46,420 nucleotides of DNA, taken from positions 1 to 46,420 of the forward strand of contig CAJXSF010000021.1 in NCBI GenBank assembly GCA_913061515.1. Direction: 5' to 3'. Position numbers and translations under genes: made by a program. Source of the stretch: an uncultured Gammaproteobacteria bacterium (GTDB lineage Bacteria; Pseudomonadota; Gammaproteobacteria; Pseudomonadales; Pseudohongiellaceae). This document shows positions 21,008-29,886 of the stretch, in pieces; positions within the stretch are counted from its first letter, which is position 1, and each line of letters starts with the position of its first letter. A model generated the notes under the pieces. The model saw only the letters and a list, made by a program, of their open reading frames with translations, ran no database searches and had not been told where the DNA came from.

Positions 21008-21886
21008 ATGAGCAATCGCGAGCAAGACTTATCAGGCAAAACCTATCTCGTGACGGGGGCAAACAGCGGCATCGGCCTAGAAGCGGCCAAAAATTTTGCT
21101 AGTCGAGGCGCCATAACGCTGATCGTAAGCCGAGATCAGGCCCGTGGTGAAGCGGCTCGCCAGGAAATCATTCAGGTCAGTGGCAACCAACAAGTCTATC
21201 TCTACGTGGCCGATTTTAGCTTGCTGCGCAGCGTCAACAAGCTCGCCGACACTGTTCTAGCCCAGCACCCCGTCATCGATGTGCTCTGCAATAATGCCGG
21301 CGGCTCTAATGCTGTGCGCACCGTCACTGGCGAAGGTTTCGAGACGACTCTCGTGACGAATCACTTAAGTGGTTTTTTGCTCACATTGCGTTTGTTGCCT
21401 GCTTTGCGTAACGCCGCTCAGAACGGGATTGCCCGTGTCGTGTTCACCAGCTCCTATGGACACAAGCACAGCCCGTTAAACTTCAATGATCTTGGTTTGT
21501 CGAAAAACTACAAGACTCTCAAGGCCTATGGTCGCTCCAAATTAATGAACTTACTAACGGCCCACGAACTACAAAAACGCTGTGACGACTACAATATCGT
21601 CGCTAGCTCCTTTCATCCAGGGGCTGCGCGCACGCCGATTTGGGGCAAAGGCGGCCCAGTGGCACGCATCCTCGGTTTCGTCCTCAAACCTTTCATGGTC
21701 AGCGTCGAACAAGGCGCCGACACGCTGATTTGGCTAGCCAGTTCCAATGAGGATGAAAGTGTGCAGGCAAACGGTCATTACTTTGTGAAGCGCAAACGGG
21801 CGCCAATCGCCACCTTTGCTACTGATGAGGCAGCCGCAAAGCTCTGGAGGCACAGTGTCGAGCTGGTTGCTCCGTATCTCAACTAA
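21008..21886 (+). CDS. Short-chain dehydrogenase/reductase
   Basis: This is a classical-type SDR of 292 residues, using NAD(H) or NADP(H). AAGGGAG at 20995-21001 fixes the start at ATG 21008; the earlier in-frame ATG at 20981 has no ribosome site. The cofactor motif TGANSGIG is near residue 16, NNAGG near residue 97, and the catalytic YxxxK (YGRSK) near residue 173. The sequence resembles the retinol-dehydrogenase/WW-domain-oxidoreductase-like group (LVTNHLSGFLLT, VVFTSSYGH). The substrate cannot be told. It stands alone, with 107 bases before mlaA. Confidence 0.85.
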   Translation: MSNREQDLSGKTYLVTGANSGIGLEAAKNFASRGAITLIVSRDQARGEAARQEIIQVSGNQQVYLYVADFSLLRSVNKLADTVLAQHPVIDVLCNNAGGSNAVRTVTGEGFETTLVTNHLSGFLLTLRLLPALRNAAQNGIARVVFTSSYGHKHSPLNFNDLGLSKNYKTLKAYGRSKLMNLLTAHELQKRCDDYNIVASSFHPGAARTPIWGKGGPVARILGFVLKPFMVSVEQGADTLIWLASSNEDESVQANGHYFVKRKRAPIATFATDEAAAKLWRHSVELVAPYLN

Positions 21887-21993
21887 CGCTTTTTTATGGA
21901 TTGTGCACTCGCGCACAACTGCAAACTGCGACAATTTTGTAGATCTGATAGGCTATTAACCACGAATTTTCTAAAGCAAAAGGATGTGAATCA

Positions 21994-22743
21994 ATGGAAG
22001 TGACTAAGAATTTTCGACGCATGCTGTTGACCGCGTGCATTCTCGCGCCTATGGCCGCGGTGGCGGCTCCTGCGGATCAAGACTCCCCGTTAGCGGGTAC
22101 GGGTATCGAGCCCAACGTCGTCAGCTATGAGATAGTGCAGGAGTACGACGACCCCTTGATGCCATTGAATCGAGGCATTTTTGCCTTTAACGATGTCGTG
22201 TACCGCTACGGCCTCATTCCCTTTGCGCGCGTCTACAACACCTTCCCGCAACCCGTGCGCACTAGCGTGGGGAATTTTTTCGATAATATTAAATCGCCTA
22301 TTCCCTTCGTCAATCATCTACTTCAAGGCCAAGGACGGCAGGCACTCGTGGACTTTGCACGCTTTGGTGTCAATAGCACCGTGGGTATCTTTGGGCTGTT
22401 CGACCCAGCAACCTCATGGTTAGAGTTGGAGCGCCAAGACACCGGCTTCGATGACACACTGCGCCAATACAATGTCGGCTACGGCTTCTATATCGTCATG
22501 CCTTTTGCAGGGCCAAGCAATCTGCGCGCCGGTGGCAGCACCTTTGTCGATGCAATGCTCAACCCGATTGCTTATGTGTTTGAAGAACCCGACTCCACGG
22601 GGCTGCGCATTTTCGACAATGTGCAGGAATTTACCCCCCAAGCCGAGGCCTATTTAGAATTGCGCGAAAACAGCGAAGACCTCTACATTTTTATGCGCAA
22701 CGCGCATTTGCAGGACGTTCAACGCGATGCCGAATACAAATAA
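21994..22743 (+). CDS. mlaA: MlaA/VacJ-family phospholipid transport protein
   Basis: MlaA removes mislocalised phospholipid from the outer leaflet of the outer membrane. The 249-residue protein shows the family core: DPLMPLNRGIFAFND, NFFDNIKSPI, FGVNSTVGIFGLFDPA and MPFAGPSNLR. The signal peptide has an LTAC at residues 12-15, but the hydrophobic stretch before it is too short. Cleavage near AVA/AP (about residue 24) is more likely, so it may not be lipidated, unlike E. coli MlaA. The following MMPL transporter gene starts 17 bases before this stop, which ties the two products together. Confidence 0.88.
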   Translation: MEVTKNFRRMLLTACILAPMAAVAAPADQDSPLAGTGIEPNVVSYEIVQEYDDPLMPLNRGIFAFNDVVYRYGLIPFARVYNTFPQPVRTSVGNFFDNIKSPIPFVNHLLQGQGRQALVDFARFGVNSTVGIFGLFDPATSWLELERQDTGFDDTLRQYNVGYGFYIVMPFAGPSNLRAGGSTFVDAMLNPIAYVFEEPDSTGLRIFDNVQEFTPQAEAYLELRENSEDLYIFMRNAHLQDVQRDAEYK

Positions 22744-25168
22744 TTTCACTGCCAAATTTATCGACACAGTGGTGGGTTGGCCGAAAACGGTCTTAGCGCT
22801 TTTTGCTGTCATTACAGTCACACTAGGGATACAGGCACCGAAGTTTGAAATCGATGCATCCCCCGACACTCTGCTGACTAAAAACAATGAACTGTATACA
22901 CAGACACAGTTAGTCAATGAACGTTTTGCGCCACAGGAATTTTTGCTCGTTACTTACGCGCCTAAAACAGCATCCGTGTTCTCCGAAGACACGTTTTCTG
23001 CACTGCAAGCGCTAAGCGAGGATTTACTAACATTGGAGCGCGTGGAGTCAGTGCGCTCAATTCTTAATGTGCCAGTGTTTCCACAAGGCAGTAATCTTCT
23101 TAATGCCAACCTTGACCTCGATGCCCTCACCGTCCAGGCCAACGACTATGACATGGCAGCGCTAGAGGAAACCTTCACCGACCACCCTATCTACACCAAT
23201 CTACTGATCAACGAAGACCTCAGCGCCACGGCCTTGCAAGTGTTGTTCCGCAGTGACGAAACACTTGCGCAGATCGACTCCCAAATCAACGCGCTGCATG
23301 CCAAACACCAAGACAGCGAATTGACAGAACAAGAGACTCAGGAGCTGGAACGCTTAGAGGCAGAAGCGGCCCCTTTACGGAAAGCTCTTGGTGAAACCCG
23401 CAGCGCCGAAATCGATCAGATCCGTCAATTCATTGAGCAATATGCAGCAAACGCCGACATTCATATGGGCGGTGTCCACGTGTTGGGTGACCAGCTCATT
23501 GAGATTATCAGCAATGACCTTGTGGTTTTCGGCATGGCCATCGCCATCGGCATTTGTCTTATGTTGATGATTTTGTTTCAAGCCCTGCGCTGGGTCACAA
23601 TCCCGATCTTATGCTGCTTGAGCAGCATCCTGTCGACCATGGGCTTGTTCGCCTTGCTGGGCATAAAAGCCACGGTAATCTCTTCGAACTTCATCGCGTT
23701 GCAGCTGATTCTAACGCTCGCCATCGTCATACACCTGATTGTGCAATTTCGCGAGAGCGCACAGGCCAATCCTGAGGCCACACAAAGAGAGATCATTCGA
23801 ACAACGCTTGCCGAGAAAATTGGCCCGTGTTTTTTCGCAGGGCTAACGACCTCCGTTGGCTTCGGCTCTTTAGTCTTTAGCGGTATTCAACCGGTGATTG
23901 CATTCGGTTGGATGATGATCATCGCCATGGGCTTTTCCATCTCGGTGAGCCTAGTGCTATTCCCAGTAATACTTGAGCTTTTATCCAAGCATGAGCAACG
24001 CAAAGAGATCCCCCTATTCGGCATGATCGTGCGCTTTTTTGCCCATGCTTGCTTAGAGCATCGGCTTCCCATTGCCCTGGTGAGCATCGCAATAATCACC
24101 GCGAGCATATTAGGCATTCTGCGTTTGGATGTTGAAAATAGTTTTATTAATTACTTCAAAAAATCGACAGAAATCCACCAAGAGCTCGCTTATATCGACC
24201 AAGAGTTTGGCGGCTCAACGCCCTTGGATTTGATTTACACCTCCGGCAGCCAATCGGACAATCCAGACATTGTCATGACCGCGCGCACCGTGCAGATGCT
24301 GCAACTTATTCAACATACGATGGAAGAGCATGAGGCCGTTGGCCGTGTGCTCTCCGCTGTGAATATCACCGACCTAGCCCGTGAGCTCAATGGCGCACCA
24401 CTTACAGAGTACGAATTGACTACGGCTTATTGGTTGATGGATGAAAATTTCCGCGACGATTTGGTCGGGGCATTTTACGACACTGAAACTGGGCAAGCGC
24501 GCATCAATATTTGGATTCAAGACCTCACCGAGGGGCTAAATAGGGCCGATTTATTGCAAGAGATTCGCAGCGAGTTGGAAGAAATGGGCATTGCACAAAG
24601 CGAGTATCAGCTCACTAATATGTTCGTCCTGTATCAAGACATTTTGCAGCGTTTGTTTAGTTCGCAAATCCTGACACTTGGCCTCGTGTACGCGGCCTTG
24701 CTGGTTGTTTTTCTAATTATCTTTCGATCCCCTAGGCTTGCTCTTATTGCGCTGGTGCCGAATTTTTTACCTACCCTAGCCGTGTTGGGCTTAATGGGTT
24801 GGCTAGGAATATCGCTAGACTTAATGACCATTACCATCGCCGCGATCGCCATGGGTATTGCCGTAGATGACACCATTCATTATATGCACCGCTTTCAAGA
24901 AGAGCAGGAAACAAAAGGCTATGAAGAATCTATCAAACGCACCCACAAAAGTGTCGGGCTAGCGATTCTTTATACCTCCTTGTTGATCATGGCTGGTTTT
25001 TCGATGTTGGCATTCTCTGATTTCGTGCCTAGCATCTTATTCGGATTATTGACATCCATGGCCATGGCACTAGCGCTGTTTACCGACCTTTGCCTGTTGC
25101 CTCTATTGCTACGTTGGGGCGCCAAAGAACCTGACCAAAGCGAGCCAGTAGCGCAGGGAAGTACGTAA
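22727..25168 (+). CDS. MMPL/RND-superfamily lipid-type transporter
   Basis: This 813-residue inner-membrane protein of the MMPL/HpnN-like RND group has an N-terminal helix (about residues 15-35), a periplasmic loop, five to six helices near residues 260-450, a second loop, and a final helix block near residues 640-795. The 12-helix RND plan is clear, and the GIAVDDTIHYMHRF segment is typical. A charged, heptad-rich coiled-coil insert lies in the first loop at about residues 185-235; the neighbouring homologue lacks it. Overlap with mlaA suggests coupled translation and a role in lipid movement between the membranes. Its 3' end overlaps the opposing MMPL gene by 89 bases. Confidence 0.82.
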   Translation: MPNTNNFTAKFIDTVVGWPKTVLALFAVITVTLGIQAPKFEIDASPDTLLTKNNELYTQTQLVNERFAPQEFLLVTYAPKTASVFSEDTFSALQALSEDLLTLERVESVRSILNVPVFPQGSNLLNANLDLDALTVQANDYDMAALEETFTDHPIYTNLLINEDLSATALQVLFRSDETLAQIDSQINALHAKHQDSELTEQETQELERLEAEAAPLRKALGETRSAEIDQIRQFIEQYAANADIHMGGVHVLGDQLIEIISNDLVVFGMAIAIGICLMLMILFQALRWVTIPILCCLSSILSTMGLFALLGIKATVISSNFIALQLILTLAIVIHLIVQFRESAQANPEATQREIIRTTLAEKIGPCFFAGLTTSVGFGSLVFSGIQPVIAFGWMMIIAMGFSISVSLVLFPVILELLSKHEQRKEIPLFGMIVRFFAHACLEHRLPIALVSIAIITASILGILRLDVENSFINYFKKSTEIHQELAYIDQEFGGSTPLDLIYTSGSQSDNPDIVMTARTVQMLQLIQHTMEEHEAVGRVLSAVNITDLARELNGAPLTEYELTTAYWLMDENFRDDLVGAFYDTETGQARINIWIQDLTEGLNRADLLQEIRSELEEMGIAQSEYQLTNMFVLYQDILQRLFSSQILTLGLVYAALLVVFLIIFRSPRLALIALVPNFLPTLAVLGLMGWLGISLDLMTITIAAIAMGIAVDDTIHYMHRFQEEQETKGYEESIKRTHKSVGLAILYTSLLIMAGFSMLAFSDFVPSILFGLLTSMAMALALFTDLCLLPLLLRWGAKEPDQSEPVAQGST

Positions 25169-27410
25169 TATCTAAAACCAGAGCAAGTATCACAATGGGC
25201 ACGAGTAATGTTGCCGCCTGTTGAAAATACAAGGTGCTAGCCGCGATTAACACACAAGTCCCTAAGGCCATCACCGAGGTGGTGATGATCAACGCAGGCC
25301 CTGCCTTGGCAAGGGCCTGCTCGATCGCGGCACGAGGCGCTAAGCCTGCGCTAACCGCGCTTTGGTAGGCGCTCAAGACATGCACAGTGTCATCAACAAC
25401 GAGCCCAATGCTAATGCTGAACAGCATCATGACAAATGGGTCTAATTCGCCCACGAATAAACCCCAAGCGCCAAACACAAACACTGCCGGCAATAGATTG
25501 GGCAAGACGCTTAACAAGCCTAAAGCTGCGCTGCGCATTCCCAACATCAAGGTAACGGTGATCATCAGCAAACTCAGCACATAGCCCTGTAGCAATTCCA
25601 CCGTCACAGCCTTGTCCATGCGCGCGAACAATAAAGTACTACTGCCGTGCAATAGCTGCGCATCAGGAAAGTCTTGCGCAAATTTTTCATCGACGAGGGT
25701 GTTCAAGGCAATGATAGATTGGTTGCTCTGCGTCTGCGTGCCCACAAACAGTCGCACGATGCTGTAGTTATCGTTGACCAAGGTTGCTAACGTAAAATTG
25801 CTTGCCTGCGCCACGCTGTAATTGAATAAGGCCTCGTCGATCGCCTCGGGGTCGTTCGGGATAATAAAGGCATCCTCGCCCTGTTCTTCATGCATAATCT
25901 GATTGACCGTTTTTACCGCATCAACAAGGCTTGCCACCCCTACCACACCTTCCTGCTCGCTCAACCACTGCGAGAACGTGTCCAATCGTTGCAGGAACGC
26001 AGGTTCTATAACTCCATAGGCATTATTGACTTTCACACCATAACTAAGCTGAGTGCCCTGCCCCATGCGCGGATTCACCTGTGAATAGTAATCGTATAGT
26101 GGTGAGTCTTTACTGATAAACGACGCACGATCAAAGTCGGTGGTATTGCGCAGGCTGAGCCCTAAAGCGATACAAGCGAGCACACTGACCACGGCCAACA
26201 TCATAGGCCCATGGGCAAACACCAAATGGCGACACCCCTTCAGGACCTTGTCAATAATAGAGACTCGTGCGCAGGAGCCCGTACCGCTATCCACGCGCGC
26301 GGGAAACAATAAAATAGCGCCAGGCAACACCGTTAAGGTCAGCACATAAGCAAAGGCGACACCTAAGGCCACGACAGAGCCAAAGGAGCTAACTGCTGGG
26401 GCAGAGGCAAAGTTAAGGCTCGCAAAACCGATGATTGTCGTCACTGTGGCTAAGGAGATGGGACGAAAATTTCGCTCCACACTCTGGCTCATCGCGGCAA
26501 GCGGTTGCAATCCCCGCAATAGTGCTTGCCGGTACAAAGAAATAATATGCACGCTGTCGGCTACAGCTATGGTCACAACGACTAGTGGTGCCATCACGGA
26601 AATACTGTTGAACGAAGTGCCAAGCCAGGCTAGCGTTCCAACCGTCATTAACACCGTTAGTAAAGCCACCCCAAGTATGCAAAAGCCAAGATAGACAGAG
26701 CGAAAGCTATAACAAATGAAGCCCGTACACAGGAGCAAAACGATTGGCAACAATAGGCTTAAATCACTAATCATGCCCTCACGATTAGACTGCTCATAAT
26801 GGGCTGTGCTGCTGAGGTAAAAATTCACTTCAGGGTGCCTTGCTTGCAAACTTGCTAGCAAGTCATCACTTGCCTGCACAATCTCGCTACTTTGTTCGCG
26901 AGTCAGCCCTGTGCTGCGCAAACGCACGTTGGCTAGCGCAAGGTCGGCCTCGGGCGCTATCAATTGACCAACAAGAAAAGGGTCAGCCATGACTCGTTGT
27001 TTAGCCTGCTGCAGTTGCTCATCACTCAACACACTTTGGGCGGTTAGCACGCGAGTAAATAGGCTCTCATCTCCAAAGGGCGATTGCCAATCGAGCACCG
27101 AGTCCATTGAGAGCGCCAACGGGATTTGCCTGAATTCTCGATTAAGATCCGCCAACGCTAGTAAAGTGCGAGTTTCGAATACTTGCCCGCTTTTCGGCAA
27201 GAGCGCGAAACTTATTTCAACAGGCGACGGAAAGACTTGCACCATTTCATCACGTTCTTGCAGATATGGGTCGCTTTGAGTCAGCAAAACACCAATTGAG
27301 GTATCAAACTCTGTGCGTGGAATGGCCAGCGCAAACACGACGCAACAAAAAAGACTTAGGCTCAATAATGCAAAGCGCCTTGTTACTAAAAACTGTACCA
27401 GTGCAGTCAT
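25080..27410 (-). CDS. Second MMPL/RND-superfamily transporter
   Basis: The 776-residue protein is a paralogue of the one encoded on the other strand, with the same N-terminal helix, two periplasmic loops and two helix blocks, and the same GLVVDDTVHVLSAY motif late in the protein. The first loop is shorter and has no coiled-coil insert. The two genes converge, and their last 89 bases are coding on both strands. No ribosome site stands out before ATG 27410. It probably exports or transfers a lipid or hydrophobic compound; nothing in the sequence fixes which. Confidence 0.8.
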   Translation of the reverse strand: MTALVQFLVTRRFALLSLSLFCCVVFALAIPRTEFDTSIGVLLTQSDPYLQERDEMVQVFPSPVEISFALLPKSGQVFETRTLLALADLNREFRQIPLALSMDSVLDWQSPFGDESLFTRVLTAQSVLSDEQLQQAKQRVMADPFLVGQLIAPEADLALANVRLRSTGLTREQSSEIVQASDDLLASLQARHPEVNFYLSSTAHYEQSNREGMISDLSLLLPIVLLLCTGFICYSFRSVYLGFCILGVALLTVLMTVGTLAWLGTSFNSISVMAPLVVVTIAVADSVHIISLYRQALLRGLQPLAAMSQSVERNFRPISLATVTTIIGFASLNFASAPAVSSFGSVVALGVAFAYVLTLTVLPGAILLFPARVDSGTGSCARVSIIDKVLKGCRHLVFAHGPMMLAVVSVLACIALGLSLRNTTDFDRASFISKDSPLYDYYSQVNPRMGQGTQLSYGVKVNNAYGVIEPAFLQRLDTFSQWLSEQEGVVGVASLVDAVKTVNQIMHEEQGEDAFIIPNDPEAIDEALFNYSVAQASNFTLATLVNDNYSIVRLFVGTQTQSNQSIIALNTLVDEKFAQDFPDAQLLHGSSTLLFARMDKAVTVELLQGYVLSLLMITVTLMLGMRSAALGLLSVLPNLLPAVFVFGAWGLFVGELDPFVMMLFSISIGLVVDDTVHVLSAYQSAVSAGLAPRAAIEQALAKAGPALIITTSVMALGTCVLIAASTLYFQQAATLLVPIVILALVLDITYFPALLARFGQVLWRPNVAIEATGKGR

Positions 27411-27572
27411 TGTTTGACTCGAATCGCAGAAGAAAAGGGGTGTGTCACTAGAATCGCACGGGCTTGCTTATTTGTCATGTATCAAGCCTGCGTCTTGAAA
27501 TCTACTATATAGTCACCAAGTAACTAGTACGCATCTTAGCAAAACACTTAAGCCGCGATAAAAGGAGTGATC

Positions 27573-27854
27573 ATGAGCAACAAGAAAGAGATAGAGCATA
27601 AACTCGAGCAACAGTTAGATGCATTAAGCAGCAAAATCGACGAATTAGCCGCTAAAATGAAGGAACAAGAGGACAGAGCCAGTGACATAGAGCACAAGGC
27701 AGTTGCCAAACTAAAGAGCATGCGAGCTACGGCACACGAAAAGCTCATGGAATTTAAAGAAGCTGAGCACGACAATCTGCAGGACGTCGAAAAGGGCCTC
27801 AATGAATATTGGACGAGTCTAGGCGCCGAACTCAAAGCCTATGAGAGCCTCTAA
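27573..27854 (+). CDS. Small coiled-coil protein, unknown function
   Basis: This 93-residue protein is highly charged, almost free of hydrophobic stretches and predicted to be helical throughout. Heptad-like Leu/Ile spacing runs from about residues 8-60 (EHKLEQQLDALSSKIDELAA). AAAGGAG at 27561-27567, 5 bases before ATG 27573, is one of the best ribosome sites in the window, which supports a real gene. There is no signal peptide. It is divergent from the MMPL gene and lies upstream of dedA. I do not recognise a family; it could be a cytoplasmic structural or regulatory coiled coil. Confidence 0.72.
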   Translation: MSNKKEIEHKLEQQLDALSSKIDELAAKMKEQEDRASDIEHKAVAKLKSMRATAHEKLMEFKEAEHDNLQDVEKGLNEYWTSLGAELKAYESL

Positions 27855-27929
27855 GTTTGGCGCTTTAATCTAATCCTCGCACTTCAACGTACCCCTAAAA
27901 TGTGAAGCCCACCTTGCAGGGGTCCTGTT

Positions 27930-28430
27930 ATCGACACCGCCATCTTTGAGTTTTTAGAAAACCACCGCGACAATGCCATATGGATAGTGCCTGTGCTGGC
28001 CTTTGCAGAGGCCTGTATTGGTATAGGGCTATTTGTTTCCGGCTTGATTCTTTTTGGCATCTGCATTGCGCTGTATAGTGCAGACATCTTAAGCCTCTGG
28101 CAGATCGCCCCCTTCGCATTTATAGGCGCCGTACTTGGCGATCACACTGGGTTTTATATTGGCGCGCATTTTGGGCCAAGAATTCACGAATTCTCACTCG
28201 CCAAACGCTATCAACTACAATTGCAAAAAGCCGAACAGCTCGTGTTGCGCTTCGGGGCGGCGGCAATCTTTATTGGAAGGTTTATTCCTGCCATTCGCAG
28301 CATTCTACCTGCCCTTCTTGGCGTGAGCGGTTTTTCCTCCACCCGCTACAATCTGTTGGACATTTTCGCCTGTGCACTCTGGGCCACGCTTCTCGTGGTC
28401 CTGGTTTGGCTTAGTACAGCTTTCCTCTAA
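27930..28430 (+). CDS. DedA-family membrane protein with unusual start
   Basis: DedA proteins are inner-membrane proteins of the undecaprenyl-phosphate/lipid flippase superfamily. The conserved core is present: FAEACIGIG near the N-terminus, GDHTGFYIGAHFG, and FIGRFIPAIRSILPALLG. The first GTG (27987) falls inside this homology. The reading frame with family-like sequence (FEFLENHRDN) extends upstream to a stop at 27903-27905, but contains no ATG, GTG or TTG. An AGGGG at 27918-27922 lies 7 bases before an ATC at 27930, so I place the start there, giving 166 residues. GTT at 27927 or a base error are alternatives. The family is sure; the start is not. Confidence 0.75.
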   Translation: MDTAIFEFLENHRDNAIWIVPVLAFAEACIGIGLFVSGLILFGICIALYSADILSLWQIAPFAFIGAVLGDHTGFYIGAHFGPRIHEFSLAKRYQLQLQKAEQLVLRFGAAAIFIGRFIPAIRSILPALLGVSGFSSTRYNLLDIFACALWATLLVVLVWLSTAFL

Positions 28431-28590
28431 TCCGGCGCGAGCTTGCTTGATTCGAAGCAATGGCTGGGGTAATGTCCGAGGCATGTGGCGAAGCAGTGAG
28501 ATTGTATGGATACCTTCTCGACGCTAGCGAATTAGTCCATCATGAAGGCTAATACTCCACATCACCCTCAATTATTAAAAGAATTTTGCT

Positions 28591-29862
28591 ATGAACCTAT
28601 TCAAGAGCTCAACGTCGACCTTGCGCGTTATTCCACTACTGACCCTTGCATGGACTTTGAGCGTGGCATCCTTGGCCAACGCCCAAGATCCGATTCGCAT
28701 TGCCTTTATCGACCCTCAATCGGGAACCTTTGCCGCTACCGGTGAGACGGGATACTTGCAGCTGAAGTTCGCAGCCGACTATTTTTATAACGATCACGGC
28801 GGCGTATTAGGCGGCCGTCCTATCGAAGTCATTGCATTGGACAATAAAAACTCTGCCGCAGATTCACAGCAGCAGCTGCGCCGCGCCATCAGCGAAGGCA
28901 TTCAAATAGTCTATTCCGGCAATGGCTCCGCTGTCGCTAGCGCTCTGAGTACCGCGATCGAGCGCCACAATCGCCGCAACCCTGATCAACGCGTTATCTT
29001 CATGAACTATGCAGCCGTAGATCCGATCCTTACCGGGGCAGATTGTAGTTTTTGGCACTTTCGCTTTGATGCACACTCAGACACTAAGATGGATGTCATG
29101 ACGAGCCACATCGCAGCGAACCCTGACATTAGCAAGGTGTACATCATCGGCCAGGATTATTCCTTCGGCAAGGCGGTTGGCGATGCCGCGATTAGCATGT
29201 TGGCCGCAAAACGCCCCGATATCGAAGTCGTCGGCAATGAATTACACCCTATTGGGCAAGTGAAAGATTTCACCCCCTATGTGACGAAAATCGTCTCCTC
29301 TGGTGCCGACGCCATTATCACTGGCAACTGGGGTGGCGACATGGTTGCCCTAGGCCGCGCGATCACAGACGCAGGTTTGGACGTGCCAATCTATACGTTC
29401 TACGCAGCCTATGACGGCATTACCGCCACACTGGGGGAAGCTGGCAAAAATCGCATTCGACTAGTTCACAACGACTACGCGAACCCAGTCACTAGTGAAG
29501 AGCGCATCGCCTTCACACGCGCCTTTAAGGCTCAATATCCGCACAAAGACGTTACACAGCCGCGTCTTGCCACCTCTCTAAAAATGCTTGTCAACGCAAT
29601 GGAAGAGACCGGCGGCACAGACCCTTACCAACTCGCCCTTGCGATGGAAGACATGCGCGTTACCAACATGACTGGTGAAGAGGTCTGGATGCGAGGCGAA
29701 GACCACCAATCGTTTCAGCCGCTCTATGTGTCAGTCCACACGGATGAGAATGTCGTGTTTGATGCCGACAATTCAGGCTTTGGCCTTGTAACCGAGTTTC
29801 GCGTTCCAGCAGAAGATACGATCACCGAAAGTAGCTGCAAGATGAATCGACCACAACAATAA
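28591..29862 (+). CDS. LivK-type periplasmic binding protein of ABC importer
   Basis: This is a branched-chain-amino-acid/urea-type substrate-binding protein (type I periplasmic fold) of 423 residues with a signal peptide ending at ANA (about residue 31). The mature chain begins QDPIRIAFIDPQSG, as in this family, and shows FYNDHGGVLGGRPIEV and the hinge-region motif DYSFGKAVGD. It heads a complete five-gene import operon. Substrate cannot be read: members bind amino acids, amides, urea or other small organics. No strong ribosome site is seen; the ATG at 28591 is chosen because it gives a proper signal peptide. Confidence 0.85.
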   Translation: MNLFKSSTSTLRVIPLLTLAWTLSVASLANAQDPIRIAFIDPQSGTFAATGETGYLQLKFAADYFYNDHGGVLGGRPIEVIALDNKNSAADSQQQLRRAISEGIQIVYSGNGSAVASALSTAIERHNRRNPDQRVIFMNYAAVDPILTGADCSFWHFRFDAHSDTKMDVMTSHIAANPDISKVYIIGQDYSFGKAVGDAAISMLAAKRPDIEVVGNELHPIGQVKDFTPYVTKIVSSGADAIITGNWGGDMVALGRAITDAGLDVPIYTFYAAYDGITATLGEAGKNRIRLVHNDYANPVTSEERIAFTRAFKAQYPHKDVTQPRLATSLKMLVNAMEETGGTDPYQLALAMEDMRVTNMTGEEVWMRGEDHQSFQPLYVSVHTDENVVFDADNSGFGLVTEFRVPAEDTITESSCKMNRPQQ

Positions 29863-29886
29863 ATAGCGAGCATCAGTTTCTCTACT

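Noticed and set aside
22027..22038. Lipobox LTAC making MlaA a lipoprotein
   Set aside because: The hydrophobic stretch before the Cys is only a few residues long; a longer signal ending at AVA fits better.
27548..27835. Minus-strand open frame opposite the coiled-coil gene
   Set aside because: Ser/Leu/Cys-rich shadow of the plus-strand gene without a ribosome site.
28443..28460. 6-bp inverted repeat (TTGCTT / AAGCAA) after dedA
   Set aside because: Too short and without a T run to call a terminator.
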